Assembly: GCF_000720455.1 (NCBI RefSeq)
Contig: NZ_JOAK01000003.1
Coordinates: 310,001 to 374,000, forward strand
Length of the DNA: 64,000 nt
Direction of reading: 5' to 3'
Source: Streptomyces virginiae
GTDB taxonomy: Bacteria; Actinomycetota; Actinomycetes; Streptomycetales; Streptomycetaceae
Shown here piece after piece: positions 24,393 to 32,991 of this stretch. Made by a program: the position numbers and the translations under genes. The notes below the pieces were generated by a model. It searched no databases. It was given only the letters and a program-made list of their open reading frames with translations, and was not told where the DNA came from. How positions within the stretch are numbered: position 1 is the first letter of the stretch; every line of letters begins with the position of its first letter.

Positions 24393-26321
24393 ATGAGAAG
24401 CCTGTTACGCGCCGTCCTGTGCGCCCTCCTGCTGACGGCCGGCACCGTGCCCGCCCAGGCCACACAGGCGGTTCAGGCGGCCCGGGCGGCCGAGGCCCCG
24501 CCGGCCGCCGCCGAGGCCTGGAGCCCGCCGCTGTCCACGCGCGGCCGGTACATCGTCGACGCGAACGGCAACCGGTTCCGCCTGCGCTCCGGCAACTGGG
24601 ACGGGGCCCAGGGCTCCTGGAACGGCTCGGGCGACCGCAACGACCCCGCCACGCACCACAGCGGCCAGAACGCAAACGGCATCCCGCTCGGCCTGGACCG
24701 GGTCCCGCTGCCCACCCTCCTCGCCGACTTCCGAGCCCTGGGCCTGAACAGCATCCGGCTGCCCTTCTCCAACGAGATGCTGCGCACCACCACCCCGGTC
24801 CCGGACGGGGCCGTCGCCGCCAACCCGTCGCTGCGGGGCCGCACCCCCCTCCAGGTCTACGACGCCGTGGTCGCCGCCCTCACGGACGCCGGCTTCGCCG
24901 TCATCCTCAACAACCACACGGTCACCACCCGTTGGTGCTGCGGCCTCGACGGCAACGAACGCTGGAACAGCGGCCGTTCCACGGCCCAGTGGGCCGACGA
25001 CTGGGTCTTCCTCACCCGCCGCTACCGCGACAACCCGCGCGTCGTCGGCGCCGACCTCTACAACGAGGTCCGCCGTGACGTCTGGGACGACCCCAACTGG
25101 GGCCTCGGCGACGACCACGACTGGCACGCGGCCGCCCAGGAGGCCGCCGACCGCATCCTCACCGAGGCCAACCCGAACCTGCTGATCGTGGTCGAGGGCA
25201 TCAACTGGTTCGGCCTGCCCGTGGACGGTTTCCCGCACGGCCGCCCCACCCTCACCCCCGTACGGACCCTCTCGCACACCCTGGTCGTCTCGAACAAGCT
25301 CGTCTACTCCGCCCACTTCTACGGGTACACCGGCCCCCGGCACAGCGGAGCCAGCGGAATCGGCGAGACCAGCGACCTCCGCTACCAGGACATGACCGCG
25401 GCGCAGCTCGAACAGACCCTCTACGACCAGGCCTTCTTCGTCTCCGCGGAGACCGGCGCGCACTTCACCGCCCCCGTCTGGATCAGCGAGTTCGGCATCG
25501 GGGCCGACGAGGCCGGCGCCGCCCCGCGCACCTGGTTCGACCGTCTCACCGGACAACTGACCAGCACCGACGCGGACTTCGCCTACTGGCCCCTCGTCGG
25601 CTGGAGCACCACCGCCCAGGGCGCCCCCGGCGGCGACACCTGGGCACTGCTCCGCTACGACGCGACCGGGCACCGCTCCGGCGTCCTGGACCCGGGAGAC
25701 TGGCGCACCGCACGCTGGACCGGCCTCCTCACCGCTCCCGGCCGCACCGGTCCCGTCACCGCCGGCACCACCTGGTACCAGCTGACCACCGACCACCGCG
25801 ACCACAACGCCTCGCTGCTCACCTGGGCCGGCGGAGACTGGGACGGCGGGGCCCGCAAGGCGGTCTGCCCCGACGGCGCCCGCCTCACCGGCCTCGCCCA
25901 CACCGGCGGCCGCGGTCTGTGCACCGGTTCCGGCCTGCGCGCCCCGAGCGGCGGGCACACCGTGGTCCGCGACGAGAGGTACGTCCCCGCCGGCGGGGAC
26001 TGGGCCACCGGATACACGAAGTTCCAGTGCCCGGCCGGCCATTTCGTGATCGGCTACAGCGTGCGGGGCGAGCGGGTCTCGGCCGCGCTGTGCGCCCCGG
26101 CCCGTACGGCCCTCCCGGCGGGCGGCCGGACCCTCTGGTTCGACCGCGGCGACAACCGTCCGGCGGGCGGCGCGGGCGGTGACTTCGCCCTCGGGAGCCA
26201 CAAGGGCCAGTGCCTGCCCACGGAGTACGCGGCGGGCATCGCCTTCACGACCCGCATCGCTTCGCGCCCGTCCCCGGCCGCCCTGCTCTGCCGCCCCCTG
26301 CCGGGTCCCGACGCGACGTAG
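24393..26321 (+). CDS. secreted glycoside hydrolase family 5 enzyme with triple C-terminal cysteine repeats
   Basis: A protein of 642 residues. A Sec signal (MRSLLRAVLCALLLTAGTVP) is followed by a GH5 TIM barrel (about 45-430): NSIRLPFSNEM, ILNNHTVTTRWCC, the acid/base glutamate in ADLYNEVR, YSAHFYGYTG, and the nucleophile glutamate in WISEFGIG. This is a cellulase/endoglycosidase clade of beta-glycanases. Residues about 475-640 hold three diverged repeats, each with W/F-x-x-G-x-x-K-x-x-C and a final LC (DWDGGARKAVC, DWATGYTKFQC, DFALGSHKGQC), probably a binding module. Codon 5 is TTA (24405-24407), so bldA control is likely. The 3' end overlaps the convergent MFS frame. Confidence 0.88.
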   Translation: MRSLLRAVLCALLLTAGTVPAQATQAVQAARAAEAPPAAAEAWSPPLSTRGRYIVDANGNRFRLRSGNWDGAQGSWNGSGDRNDPATHHSGQNANGIPLGLDRVPLPTLLADFRALGLNSIRLPFSNEMLRTTTPVPDGAVAANPSLRGRTPLQVYDAVVAALTDAGFAVILNNHTVTTRWCCGLDGNERWNSGRSTAQWADDWVFLTRRYRDNPRVVGADLYNEVRRDVWDDPNWGLGDDHDWHAAAQEAADRILTEANPNLLIVVEGINWFGLPVDGFPHGRPTLTPVRTLSHTLVVSNKLVYSAHFYGYTGPRHSGASGIGETSDLRYQDMTAAQLEQTLYDQAFFVSAETGAHFTAPVWISEFGIGADEAGAAPRTWFDRLTGQLTSTDADFAYWPLVGWSTTAQGAPGGDTWALLRYDATGHRSGVLDPGDWRTARWTGLLTAPGRTGPVTAGTTWYQLTTDHRDHNASLLTWAGGDWDGGARKAVCPDGARLTGLAHTGGRGLCTGSGLRAPSGGHTVVRDERYVPAGGDWATGYTKFQCPAGHFVIGYSVRGERVSAALCAPARTALPAGGRTLWFDRGDNRPAGGAGGDFALGSHKGQCLPTEYAAGIAFTTRIASRPSPAALLCRPLPGPDAT

Positions 26322-27880
26322 GAGAAGTCCCGCGGACCGTGCCGGGACCGTCCGAAGGGCCGGACCCGGCACGGCCGCGCGCCGCGACGGCGAGTGCGAG
26401 GAGGACCAGGGCCGCGGCCACCGCGAAGGTCGTCCGGGTGCCGCTGGCCACCGCCGCGGGGGAGGCCGTCGCGATGTCGCTCGTGGCCGCCCCCCAGCGC
26501 GAACACCGCGCCCATGGCGGAGGCCCCGGTGACGAGGCCCAGATTGCGCGCCAGGCCCAGCGCGCCGGAGACGACTCCACGCCGGTCCGGGGCCACGTCC
26601 GCCATGACGGCCGTGTTGTTCGCCGTCTGGAACACCGCGTACCCGGCGGTCAGTACGGCGAGCGGGGCGACGTATCCGACGGCGCCCAGCCGCGCCGGCG
26701 CCACGGACAGGGCGAGGGCGCCGGCCGCCATCGCCGCGAGGCCGAGGACGGTCGTGCGGGGCGCCCCGAAGCGGTCGGCGAGCTGCCCGGCGGGCACCCC
26801 GGTCCCGGCGGCCACCAGCGGGCCGACCGACAGCAGGAGCCCGGTCAGGGTCGCGTCGAGCCCGAGCGCGCGGGAGAGCTGGAAGGGCCCGACCACCAGC
26901 GTCGTCATCATCACCGTGGAGACGAGCGCGCTCGTGGCGAGGCCCGCGCGCAGGCCGGGGGTGCGCAGGACCGCCCGGGGGACGAGCGGCGCCGCAGCCC
27001 GCGCCTGCGCCCGTACGAAGAGGCCGGCGCCGAGGGCGGCGGCGGTGAGCAGCGCCGCGTCCAGCGGGCCGAAACCGCCGTGGCCCAGGGTCATGGCCAG
27101 GGCGTAGGCGGCCAGCGTCAGGGCCAGCAGCAGCGTGCCGGAGACGTCGAAGCGGGCGCGTCCCGCCCCGGCGGCCTGCCGGTCCGCGGGCAGGTGACGG
27201 CCGACGAGCAGGAGCGCGGCGACGCCCAGCGGGACGGGGGCCGCGAAGACCGCCCGCCAGCCGAACCCGGCGATCAGGGCGCCGCCCATCGAGGGCCCGA
27301 GCGCCGTGCCGACCGCGGACATCGTCCCGAGCAGCCCCATGGCGCGGCCGGTCCGCTCCTTCGGGACCGCCTCCCCGACGAACGCCATGGTGAGGGCCAT
27401 CATGAAGGCCGCTCCGACACCCTGCGCCGCCCGGGCGGCGATCAGCAGCCACAGGGTGGGCGCGGCCGCGCCCACGGCCGAGGCGACGGTGAACAGGGAG
27501 AGACCGGCCAGGAGCAGCCGACGGCGCCCGAAGAGGTCACCGAGCCGTCCCGCCCCGACCACGAGGGCGGTGACGGCGAGGAGATGGGCGAGCACGACCC
27601 ACTGGACCGACCGGAAGGGCGCGGAGAAGACGTCCGCCAGGGTCGGCAGGGCGGCGGGAGCGATGCTCGTGCCCAGTGCGGACAGCAGCATGGACAGTGA
27701 CAGCCCGGCGAGTGCGGGTCGGACGGCCGTCGGTCGGACGGTGGTCGTCCGGGCGGCGGTCGTCCGGGCGGCGGTCGGTGGGACGGTGGTCGTCCGGGCG
27801 GCGGTCGTCCGGGCGGCGGTCGGTGGGACGGCTGCGGGTTCGGGGCCGGCTCCGGGGCCGGAGGCTCTGGGTGACGTCAT
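26245..27880 (-). CDS. MFS exporter (14-TM, DHA2-like) with an apparent frameshift near the C-terminus
   Basis: Read from ATG 27880. TM segments follow the DHA2 drug/H+ antiporter pattern: AGRLGDLFGRRRLLL (motif A), GVGAAFMMA, GPSMGGALIAGFGWR, then later helices up to GLVTGASAMGAVFALG. There the frame is lost at a run of six C bases on the plus strand (26490-26495). Removing one base lets the reading continue as ATSDIATASPAAVASG, then FAVAAALVLLALAVAARGR, exactly the expected last TM helix, ending at 26245. As sequenced, the frame instead runs on to 26054 with unrelated sequence. This is either a one-base sequencing error or a recent loss-of-function. It is divergent from an XRE-cupin regulator. 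Confidence 0.75.
26337..26374. terminator. hairpin after the GH5 gene
   Basis: 10-bp stem CCGTGCCGGG / CCCGGCACGG, 15 bases past the GH5 stop. It lies inside the (frameshifted) 3' part of the convergent MFS frame. Confidence 0.65.
27729..27831 (-). repeat. 45-bp tandem repeat inside the MFS N-terminus
   Basis: A 45-bp unit occurs 2.3 times (27729-27773, 27774-27818, 27819-27831) with one mismatch in the first copy. It is in frame with the MFS gene and encodes a 15-residue Thr/Ala/Arg/Pro-rich unit (RTTAARTTTVPPTAA). Slippage would change length without shifting the frame. Confidence 0.85.
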
Positions 27881-27910
27881 GCGGGCAGGGTCCGGCCCGC
27901 CGGGCTCCGA

Positions 27911-27928
27911 CGGCAAACCTTGTTGCCG
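27911..27928. promoter_or_regulatory. candidate XRE-cupin operator
   Basis: Dyad CGGCAA-ACCTTG-TTGCCG in the 77-base space between the divergent MFS and XRE-cupin genes. Position and symmetry fit the regulator's binding site. Confidence 0.55.
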
Positions 27929-27957
27929 ATTCCGGGACGCCGAGATGGAATGGCCGC

Positions 27958-28569
27958 ATGGAAAAACCACCGTCCCACCAGGCGGTCCTCGACCAGGTGG
28001 CCCCGCGCCTGCGGCGGCTGCGCGCCCAGAGCGGTCTCACCCTCGCCGCGCTCTCCGAGGCGACCGGCATCTCGAAGAGCACCCTGTCCAGGCTGGAGTC
28101 CGGACAGCGCCGTCCCAGCCTGGAACTGCTGCTGCCGCTCGCCGGCGCCTACCGCGTTCCCCTGGACGACCTCGTCGGGGCTCCCGAGGTCGGCGATCCC
28201 CGGGTGCGGCTGACGCCCCGCAGCATGTCGGGCGGCGGCACGGTCGTACCGCTGACCCGCAGTCCCGGCCCGCTCCAGGCGTTCAAGATGCTGATCCCCG
28301 ACCGGGGCGCCGAGCCGGACCCGCGCACGCACGAGGGGTACGAGTGGCTGTACGTGCTGGACGGCAGGCTGCGGCTGGTCCTCGCCGAGCACGACCTGGT
28401 CCTGGGCCCCGGGGAGGTGGCCGAGTTCGACACACGGCTGCCGCACTGGTTCACCAGTGCCGACGGGCGTCCCGTGGAGATCCTGAGCCTGTTCGGGCGC
28501 CAGGGGGAGCGCATGCACGTCCGAGCGAAACCCCGTCAGGTTCGGCATCCGATGCGTCAAGAGGGGTGA
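27958..28569 (+). CDS. XRE-family regulator with C-terminal cupin
   Basis: A protein of 203 residues from ATG 27958. The N-terminal Cro/CI HTH (LRRLRAQSGLTLAALSEATG, then SKSTLSRLESGQRRPSL) is followed by a flexible stretch and a cupin barrel (about 110-190: YEWLYVLDGRLRLVLAEHD, LGPGEVAEFDTRLPHW). Such regulators sense a small molecule in the cupin. The divergent drug-exporter-like MFS gene is the likely target. The next gene in the same direction begins 127 bases on with its own promoter. Confidence 0.85.
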   Translation: MEKPPSHQAVLDQVAPRLRRLRAQSGLTLAALSEATGISKSTLSRLESGQRRPSLELLLPLAGAYRVPLDDLVGAPEVGDPRVRLTPRSMSGGGTVVPLTRSPGPLQAFKMLIPDRGAEPDPRTHEGYEWLYVLDGRLRLVLAEHDLVLGPGEVAEFDTRLPHWFTSADGRPVEILSLFGRQGERMHVRAKPRQVRHPMRQEG

Positions 28570-28594
28570 ACCGATCGCGGATTCGCTCTAGGGT
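28566..28594 (+). promoter_or_regulatory. promoter for the propeller/LamG gene
   Basis: -10 TAGGGT (28589-28594) with a -35-like GTGAAC (28566-28571) at 17-base spacing; it predicts a leader of about 95 bases. Confidence 0.5.
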
Positions 28595-28696
28595 GCGCCG
28601 TAAGCATGGTCGCTGACGTATGTATGTACGGCGGTTTCCGGCCATGACCCGCCGACCGTACCCCGCGGTCGCACCGCACACCGAACTGGGGGGTTC

Positions 28697-31429
28697 ATGC
28701 GCAGATCCCGTGGGCTGGCGGTCTCTCTCGCCCTGTCCCTGACCGGAGCCGGAGCAGGGCTGGGCATCGCCCTCGCCCCGCAGGCGGCGGCACTCACCCC
28801 GCCCGTGGCCTTCACCGCCGACCCGCTGTCCACCTGGCAGCCCAACGGCGTCGTATGGGCCCTCGCCGAGGCCGGCGGACAGGTCTTCGCCGGCGGCACC
28901 TTCTCCACCGTGCGTCCGCCCGCGGGCGGCGGCGGCAGCGAACAGCAGGCCGTGAACTTCGTGGCGCTGGACGCCGCCACGGGCGCGCCGACCTCCTGCA
29001 AACTGTCCTTCACCATCGCGTCCGGCACCGCGACGGTCCGGGCGCTCGCCCTCTCACCGGACAAGTCGACCCTCTACGCCGGCGGGTACTTCGGCGCGGT
29101 CAACGGCACGGCGGTCTCCAGCCTCGCCGCCATCGACGTGGCGAGCTGCACCGTGAAGACGTCATTCCGCCCGGCCTTCGCGGCCACCGTCCGCGCCCTC
29201 GCCGTCACCGGCGACACGGTCTACGCGGGCGGCGACTTCCTCACCGTCGCGGGCCAGCCGCGCCAGAGGTTCGCCGCCGTCGGCGCCGCCGACGGGGCGC
29301 TCAAGCCCTTCACCGCCGACGCCGACGAGCCCGGCCGCGCCGTCGAGGTCACCCCCGACGGCGAGAACGTGGTCCTCGGCGGGGACTTCTTCACCGTCAA
29401 CGGCACGAACAGCCACGCCCTGGCCGTCGTCGACGCCACGAGCGGCGCGCTCACCAAGTCCTACCCCGGCTTCATCGAGACCAACTCCGTCGTCAAGGAC
29501 ATCGCGACCGACGCGACCGGCTTCTACACCGCCAACGAGGGCACCGGCGGCGGCGTCTTCGACGGCCGGATCGCGCTAGACCTCCCGGGCTTCGGCCAGC
29601 GCTGGCGCGACACCTGCCTGGGCGCCACCCAGGCCGTCCTGCCGTACCAGAACGTCCTCTACAGCGCCTCGCACGCGCACGACTGCGCCGCCATGGGGGA
29701 GTTCCCCGACGGCCAGCGCCACCACCTGCTCGCCCAGCCGACCACCGGCATCGGCAAGCTGGGCTGGTCCCCCGACACCAACGACGGCATCGGCGAGGGC
29801 ATCGGCCCCCGCGTGATGACGGTCGGTTCGAAGAACGGGGTGCAGTACCTGTGGGTGGGCGGTGAGTTCACCACGGTCAACGGCGCGGCGCAGCAGGGCC
29901 TGACGCGCTTCGCCTCCACCGGCGACACCGGCGCGCCCACCGTTCCCGTGGCGAGCGCGGCGAGCTTCAAGCCGGGCGAGGTCCAGGTGCGCTGGCGCTC
30001 CAGCCTCGACCTCGACGACAGCGCGCTGACCTACCGGATCTACCGCAACGGCGCGGCCACGCCGATCGCCACGGTCACGGCCGACTCGCTCTTCTTCAAA
30101 CGCCCGCAGGTCTCCTGGACCGACACCACCGTCGCGGCGGGCCAGTCGTACACCTACCGGATGACGGCCACCGACGCGGCCGGCAACACCAGCGCCCCGT
30201 CCGCCACGGCCGGTGTGACGGTCCCGACCGGCACCGAGAGCTATCCGAGCCAGGTCCGCGCCGACGGGGCCCAGCTCTACTGGCGGTACGACGACGCGGT
30301 CCTGCCCTACGCCGCGGACTCCTCGGCCGGCGGGAACCAGAACGGCGTGCACATGAACGCCCCCGCCCTGCGCCAGACACCCGGCGCGGTCTCCGGCGCG
30401 AGCACGGCGATCGGCTTCAACGGCACGGACTCCCGGATCTACGCGGACAAGCGGCAGACGGTGGGCAGCGCCTACACCGTCGAGACCTGGTTCAAGACGA
30501 ACACCACCCGCGGCGGCAAACTCTTCGGTTTCGGGAGCAACCAGGACCGCGGCAGCTATCAGTACGACAAGCACATCTACATGACCAATGACGGCGGGGT
30601 GGTGTTCGGCGCCTACACCGGAGTCACCCGCACCATCACCACCAGCAGCGCGTACAACGACAACCAGTGGCACCACGTCGTCGCGACCCAGGGCCCCGGC
30701 GGCATGACCCTCTACGTGGACGGCGTCCAGCGCGGCACCCTCGCCGTCACCACGCACGAGAACTACTCCGGCTACTGGCACGCGGGCGGCGACAGCCTCG
30801 GCGGCTGGCCCGACCGCCCGACCAGCGAGATGTGGGCGGGACAGCTCGACGAGAGCGCCGTCTACCCGACCGTCCTGAGCGCGGCGCAGGTGCAGAACCA
30901 CTACGCGCTGGCCACCGCCCCGGCCGACTCGGTGGTCCAGGTCACCGCCGCGGAGGACACCTACGCCAACGCGGGCGCCCCCGCGACCAACTACGGCACC
31001 TCCTCCTCGCTCGCGGTGCGCGGCACCTCCTTCTACGCGAGCTACCTGCGCTTCGACCTGCCGGCGGCGCCCGCCGGCACGGTGCTGAAGTCCGCCACGC
31101 TCAGCGTGAAGACGAGCACGACGAGCGGCGCCGGCACGACGGACACCGTCTCGGTCGTCCCGGTCACCGGCTCGTGGAGCGAAGGCGGGACGACGTACAA
31201 CAACCGCCCCGCCCTGGGCGGTCCGGCCCTCGGCGGCTACCCGGGGATCCCGGACGGCTCGGCGGTCCACACCGCCACGCTGACGACGGGATCCGTCGCG
31301 GGGGCGCTCGGCGGCAGCCTCGCCCTGGCGCTGAGCAGCTCCGGCACGGACGCCCTGTGGCTGTGGTCCTCCGAGGCCCAGGCCAACGAGGGCACGCCGC
31401 AGCTGACGCTCACCTTCGGCGCGCCGTGA
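28697..31429 (+). CDS. large secreted beta-propeller / FnIII / LamG / DNRLRE protein
   Basis: A protein of 910 residues. An N-terminal Sec signal (about 1-32) leads into a seven-bladed-looking repeat region (about 40-410) with recurring G-G-x-F-x-x-V-N-G-x-x-x-x-x-L units, for example YAGGYFGAVNGTAVSSLAAI and YAGGDFLTVAG. A fibronectin-III-like domain (about 415-505) is followed by a LamG/concanavalin-like jelly roll (515-715: VETWFKTNTTRGGKLFGFG, QWHHVVATQGPGGMTLYVDG) and a C-terminal DNRLRE/CBM96-type domain (720-905: EDTYANAGAPATNYGTSSSL). It is probably an extracellular carbohydrate- or matrix-binding adhesin; no catalytic motif is seen. It ends at a 17-bp hairpin. Confidence 0.8.
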   Translation: MRRSRGLAVSLALSLTGAGAGLGIALAPQAAALTPPVAFTADPLSTWQPNGVVWALAEAGGQVFAGGTFSTVRPPAGGGGSEQQAVNFVALDAATGAPTSCKLSFTIASGTATVRALALSPDKSTLYAGGYFGAVNGTAVSSLAAIDVASCTVKTSFRPAFAATVRALAVTGDTVYAGGDFLTVAGQPRQRFAAVGAADGALKPFTADADEPGRAVEVTPDGENVVLGGDFFTVNGTNSHALAVVDATSGALTKSYPGFIETNSVVKDIATDATGFYTANEGTGGGVFDGRIALDLPGFGQRWRDTCLGATQAVLPYQNVLYSASHAHDCAAMGEFPDGQRHHLLAQPTTGIGKLGWSPDTNDGIGEGIGPRVMTVGSKNGVQYLWVGGEFTTVNGAAQQGLTRFASTGDTGAPTVPVASAASFKPGEVQVRWRSSLDLDDSALTYRIYRNGAATPIATVTADSLFFKRPQVSWTDTTVAAGQSYTYRMTATDAAGNTSAPSATAGVTVPTGTESYPSQVRADGAQLYWRYDDAVLPYAADSSAGGNQNGVHMNAPALRQTPGAVSGASTAIGFNGTDSRIYADKRQTVGSAYTVETWFKTNTTRGGKLFGFGSNQDRGSYQYDKHIYMTNDGGVVFGAYTGVTRTITTSSAYNDNQWHHVVATQGPGGMTLYVDGVQRGTLAVTTHENYSGYWHAGGDSLGGWPDRPTSEMWAGQLDESAVYPTVLSAAQVQNHYALATAPADSVVQVTAAEDTYANAGAPATNYGTSSSLAVRGTSFYASYLRFDLPAAPAGTVLKSATLSVKTSTTSGAGTTDTVSVVPVTGSWSEGGTTYNNRPALGGPALGGYPGIPDGSAVHTATLTTGSVAGALGGSLALALSSSGTDALWLWSSEAQANEGTPQLTLTFGAP

Positions 31430-31446
31430 GCTGAGGCCGACCGGAT

Positions 31447-31485
31447 GCCGAGGGGCGCGGACCACTGGGGTCCGCGCCCCTCGGC
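31447..31485 (+). terminator. strong terminator hairpin
   Basis: 17-bp perfect stem with a 5-base loop, followed by a short T-rich run (CTTTTC). Confidence 0.85.
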
Positions 31486-31509
31486 CGTGTCTTTTCGGAT
31501 CAGGCCGGC

Positions 31510-31920
31510 TCAGGCCAGGGCGTAGGTGAAGGCGTACTCGACGGAGGTGTCCCCGTGGCGGTGGGTGAAACCGCCCGAGCCCGTCAGGCCCACGAGGTCC
31601 CCGGTGCCGGATCCGGGTACCACCTCGAAACGGCAGACGGTGCCGCCCGCGTCGAAGGTGCCGCGCTCCTCCAGCACGAAGCTGCCCCTGCGGCCGTCGA
31701 CACTGCCCGACAGCAGCTCCATACCGCTGTAACTCCCGGTGTTCTCACCGGTGTAGGCGATCGTGTAGTCACAGCTGGTGCCGGCCGCCTCGACACCGCC
31801 GGTGAAGGTGTTGGCGACGCGGGCGTGCGCGAGCCGAGGGGCCGCCGCCGACGCTGCGACGGGATTCTCCTCCCAGTCGGCGAAGGTGAAGCGGCCACGG
31901 GTCTCTACGGGCGTGGGCAT
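31510..31920 (-). CDS. DUF3224 family protein
   Basis: A protein of 136 residues from ATG 31920, with AGAGGACC upstream. It has the DUF3224 beta-barrel pattern: ARVANTFTGGVEAAGTSCDY, MELLSGSVDGRRGSFVLEE, VPGSGTGDLVGLTGSGGFTH, EYAFTYAL. The family is small and cytosolic with unknown function. Its divergent partner is a WYL regulator, and the two share a 31-bp palindrome in a 105-base intergenic region. Confidence 0.85.
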   Translation of the reverse strand: MPTPVETRGRFTFADWEENPVAASAAAPRLAHARVANTFTGGVEAAGTSCDYTIAYTGENTGSYSGMELLSGSVDGRRGSFVLEERGTFDAGGTVCRFEVVPGSGTGDLVGLTGSGGFTHRHGDTSVEYAFTYALA

Positions 31921-31981
31921 GAAGGTCCTCTCGGCGGGCCGGACGGTCCCTCCGCCCGGTGTTCCGCGACCCAGGCTGGCA

Positions 31982-32012
31982 GCCGTACCTGACACCTTCT
32001 GTCAGGTACGGC
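31982..32012. promoter_or_regulatory. 31-bp perfect palindromic operator in a divergent promoter
   Basis: GCCGTACCTGACA-CCTTC-TGTCAGGTACGGC: 13-bp perfect arms around a 5-base centre. The plus-strand -35 (CTGACA, 31989-31994) lies within it, and a -10-like GACAAT (32013-32018) immediately follows. Spacing is 18 bases, so transcription would start next to ATG 32026. This looks like the binding site of the WYL regulator it precedes. Confidence 0.85.
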
Positions 32013-32025
32013 GACAATGGCACCC

Positions 32026-32991
32026 ATGCGCGCCGACCGGCTCCTCTCCCTCCTCCTGCTCCTCCAGAACCGCGGCCGGACGACCGCCCCCGAGCTCGCC
32101 GCAGAGCTGGAGGTGTCCGTACGCACCGTCTACCGGGACATCGACGCGCTCGGCGCCTCGGGCGTCCCCGTCATCGCCGACCGCGGCCCGGCGGGCGGCT
32201 ACCGGCTCGCCGACGGTTACCGCACCCGCCTCACCGGCCTCACCGACACCCAGGCCGGCTCGCTCTTCCTGGCCGGAGCCCCCGGACCCGCGCAGGACCT
32301 CGGGCTCGGCGCCGACCTGGCCGCCGCCCAGCTGAAGCTCCAGGCCGCACTCCCCGCCCAGCTCGCCGGCCGGGCCCGGCAGATCCAGGACCGCTTCCAC
32401 CTCGACGCCACCGCCTGGTTCCGCGACGCCGATCCCGTCCCGCACCTCGCCCGGATCGCCCGGGCCGTCTGGGACCAGCGCGTCCTGCACGCCCACTACC
32501 GCCGTTGGCACGGCGAGGTGCGTCGCGAGCTCCATCCGCTGGGCCTCGTCCTCAAAAGCGGCATCTGGTATCTGGTCGCCGGCGTCGAGGAGGACGCCGT
32601 ACGGACCTACCGCGTCGCCCGGTTCCTCGCGGTGGACACCGCCGAGGAGGGCTTCGAACGGCCCGCCGGATTCGAACTCGCCGCTTACTGGCAGGAGTCC
32701 ACCAGACGGCTGGACGCCGCCCTCCACCGGCAGACCGCGCAGCTGCGCCTCTCCCCGCGCGGCCGGCTGCTGCTGCCCATGCAGTTCGGGGCGGCGGGCA
32801 CCCGGGCCCTCGCCGACGCCGGCCCGCCGGACGCGGACGGCTGGGTCCGGGTCGGCGTCGCGGTCGAGTCCGAGGCCGTCGCCGTCGGCGACCTCCTCCG
32901 TCTGGGCACGGAGGCCGAGGTGCTCGGCCCGCCCGGGCTGCGCCGCGCCCTCGCCGAAACGGTGAGGGCCCTCGCCGAACGCTACGCGTGA
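32026..32991 (+). CDS. WYL-domain (YafY-type) transcriptional regulator
   Basis: A protein of 321 residues from ATG 32026; an ATG at 32017 adds three residues. The wHTH at the N-terminus (RADRLLSLLLLLQNRGR, VSVRTVYRDIDAL) has the DeoR/YafY form. About 145-225 is the WYL fold (VWDQRVLHAHYRRW, LHPLGLVLKSGIWYLVAG), and the C-terminus has the WCX domain (GLRRALAETVRALAERYA). Spacing from the -10 suggests a leaderless message. It probably represses itself and the divergent DUF3224 gene through the palindrome between them. Its end overlaps the convergent next gene by 10 bases. Confidence 0.88.
   Translation: MRADRLLSLLLLLQNRGRTTAPELAAELEVSVRTVYRDIDALGASGVPVIADRGPAGGYRLADGYRTRLTGLTDTQAGSLFLAGAPGPAQDLGLGADLAAAQLKLQAALPAQLAGRARQIQDRFHLDATAWFRDADPVPHLARIARAVWDQRVLHAHYRRWHGEVRRELHPLGLVLKSGIWYLVAGVEEDAVRTYRVARFLAVDTAEEGFERPAGFELAAYWQESTRRLDAALHRQTAQLRLSPRGRLLLPMQFGAAGTRALADAGPPDADGWVRVGVAVESEAVAVGDLLRLGTEAEVLGPPGLRRALAETVRALAERYA

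Noticed and set aside
27729..27831. Tandem repeat as a CRISPR array
   Set aside because: The copies are contiguous with no spacers and lie in the reading frame of a transporter.
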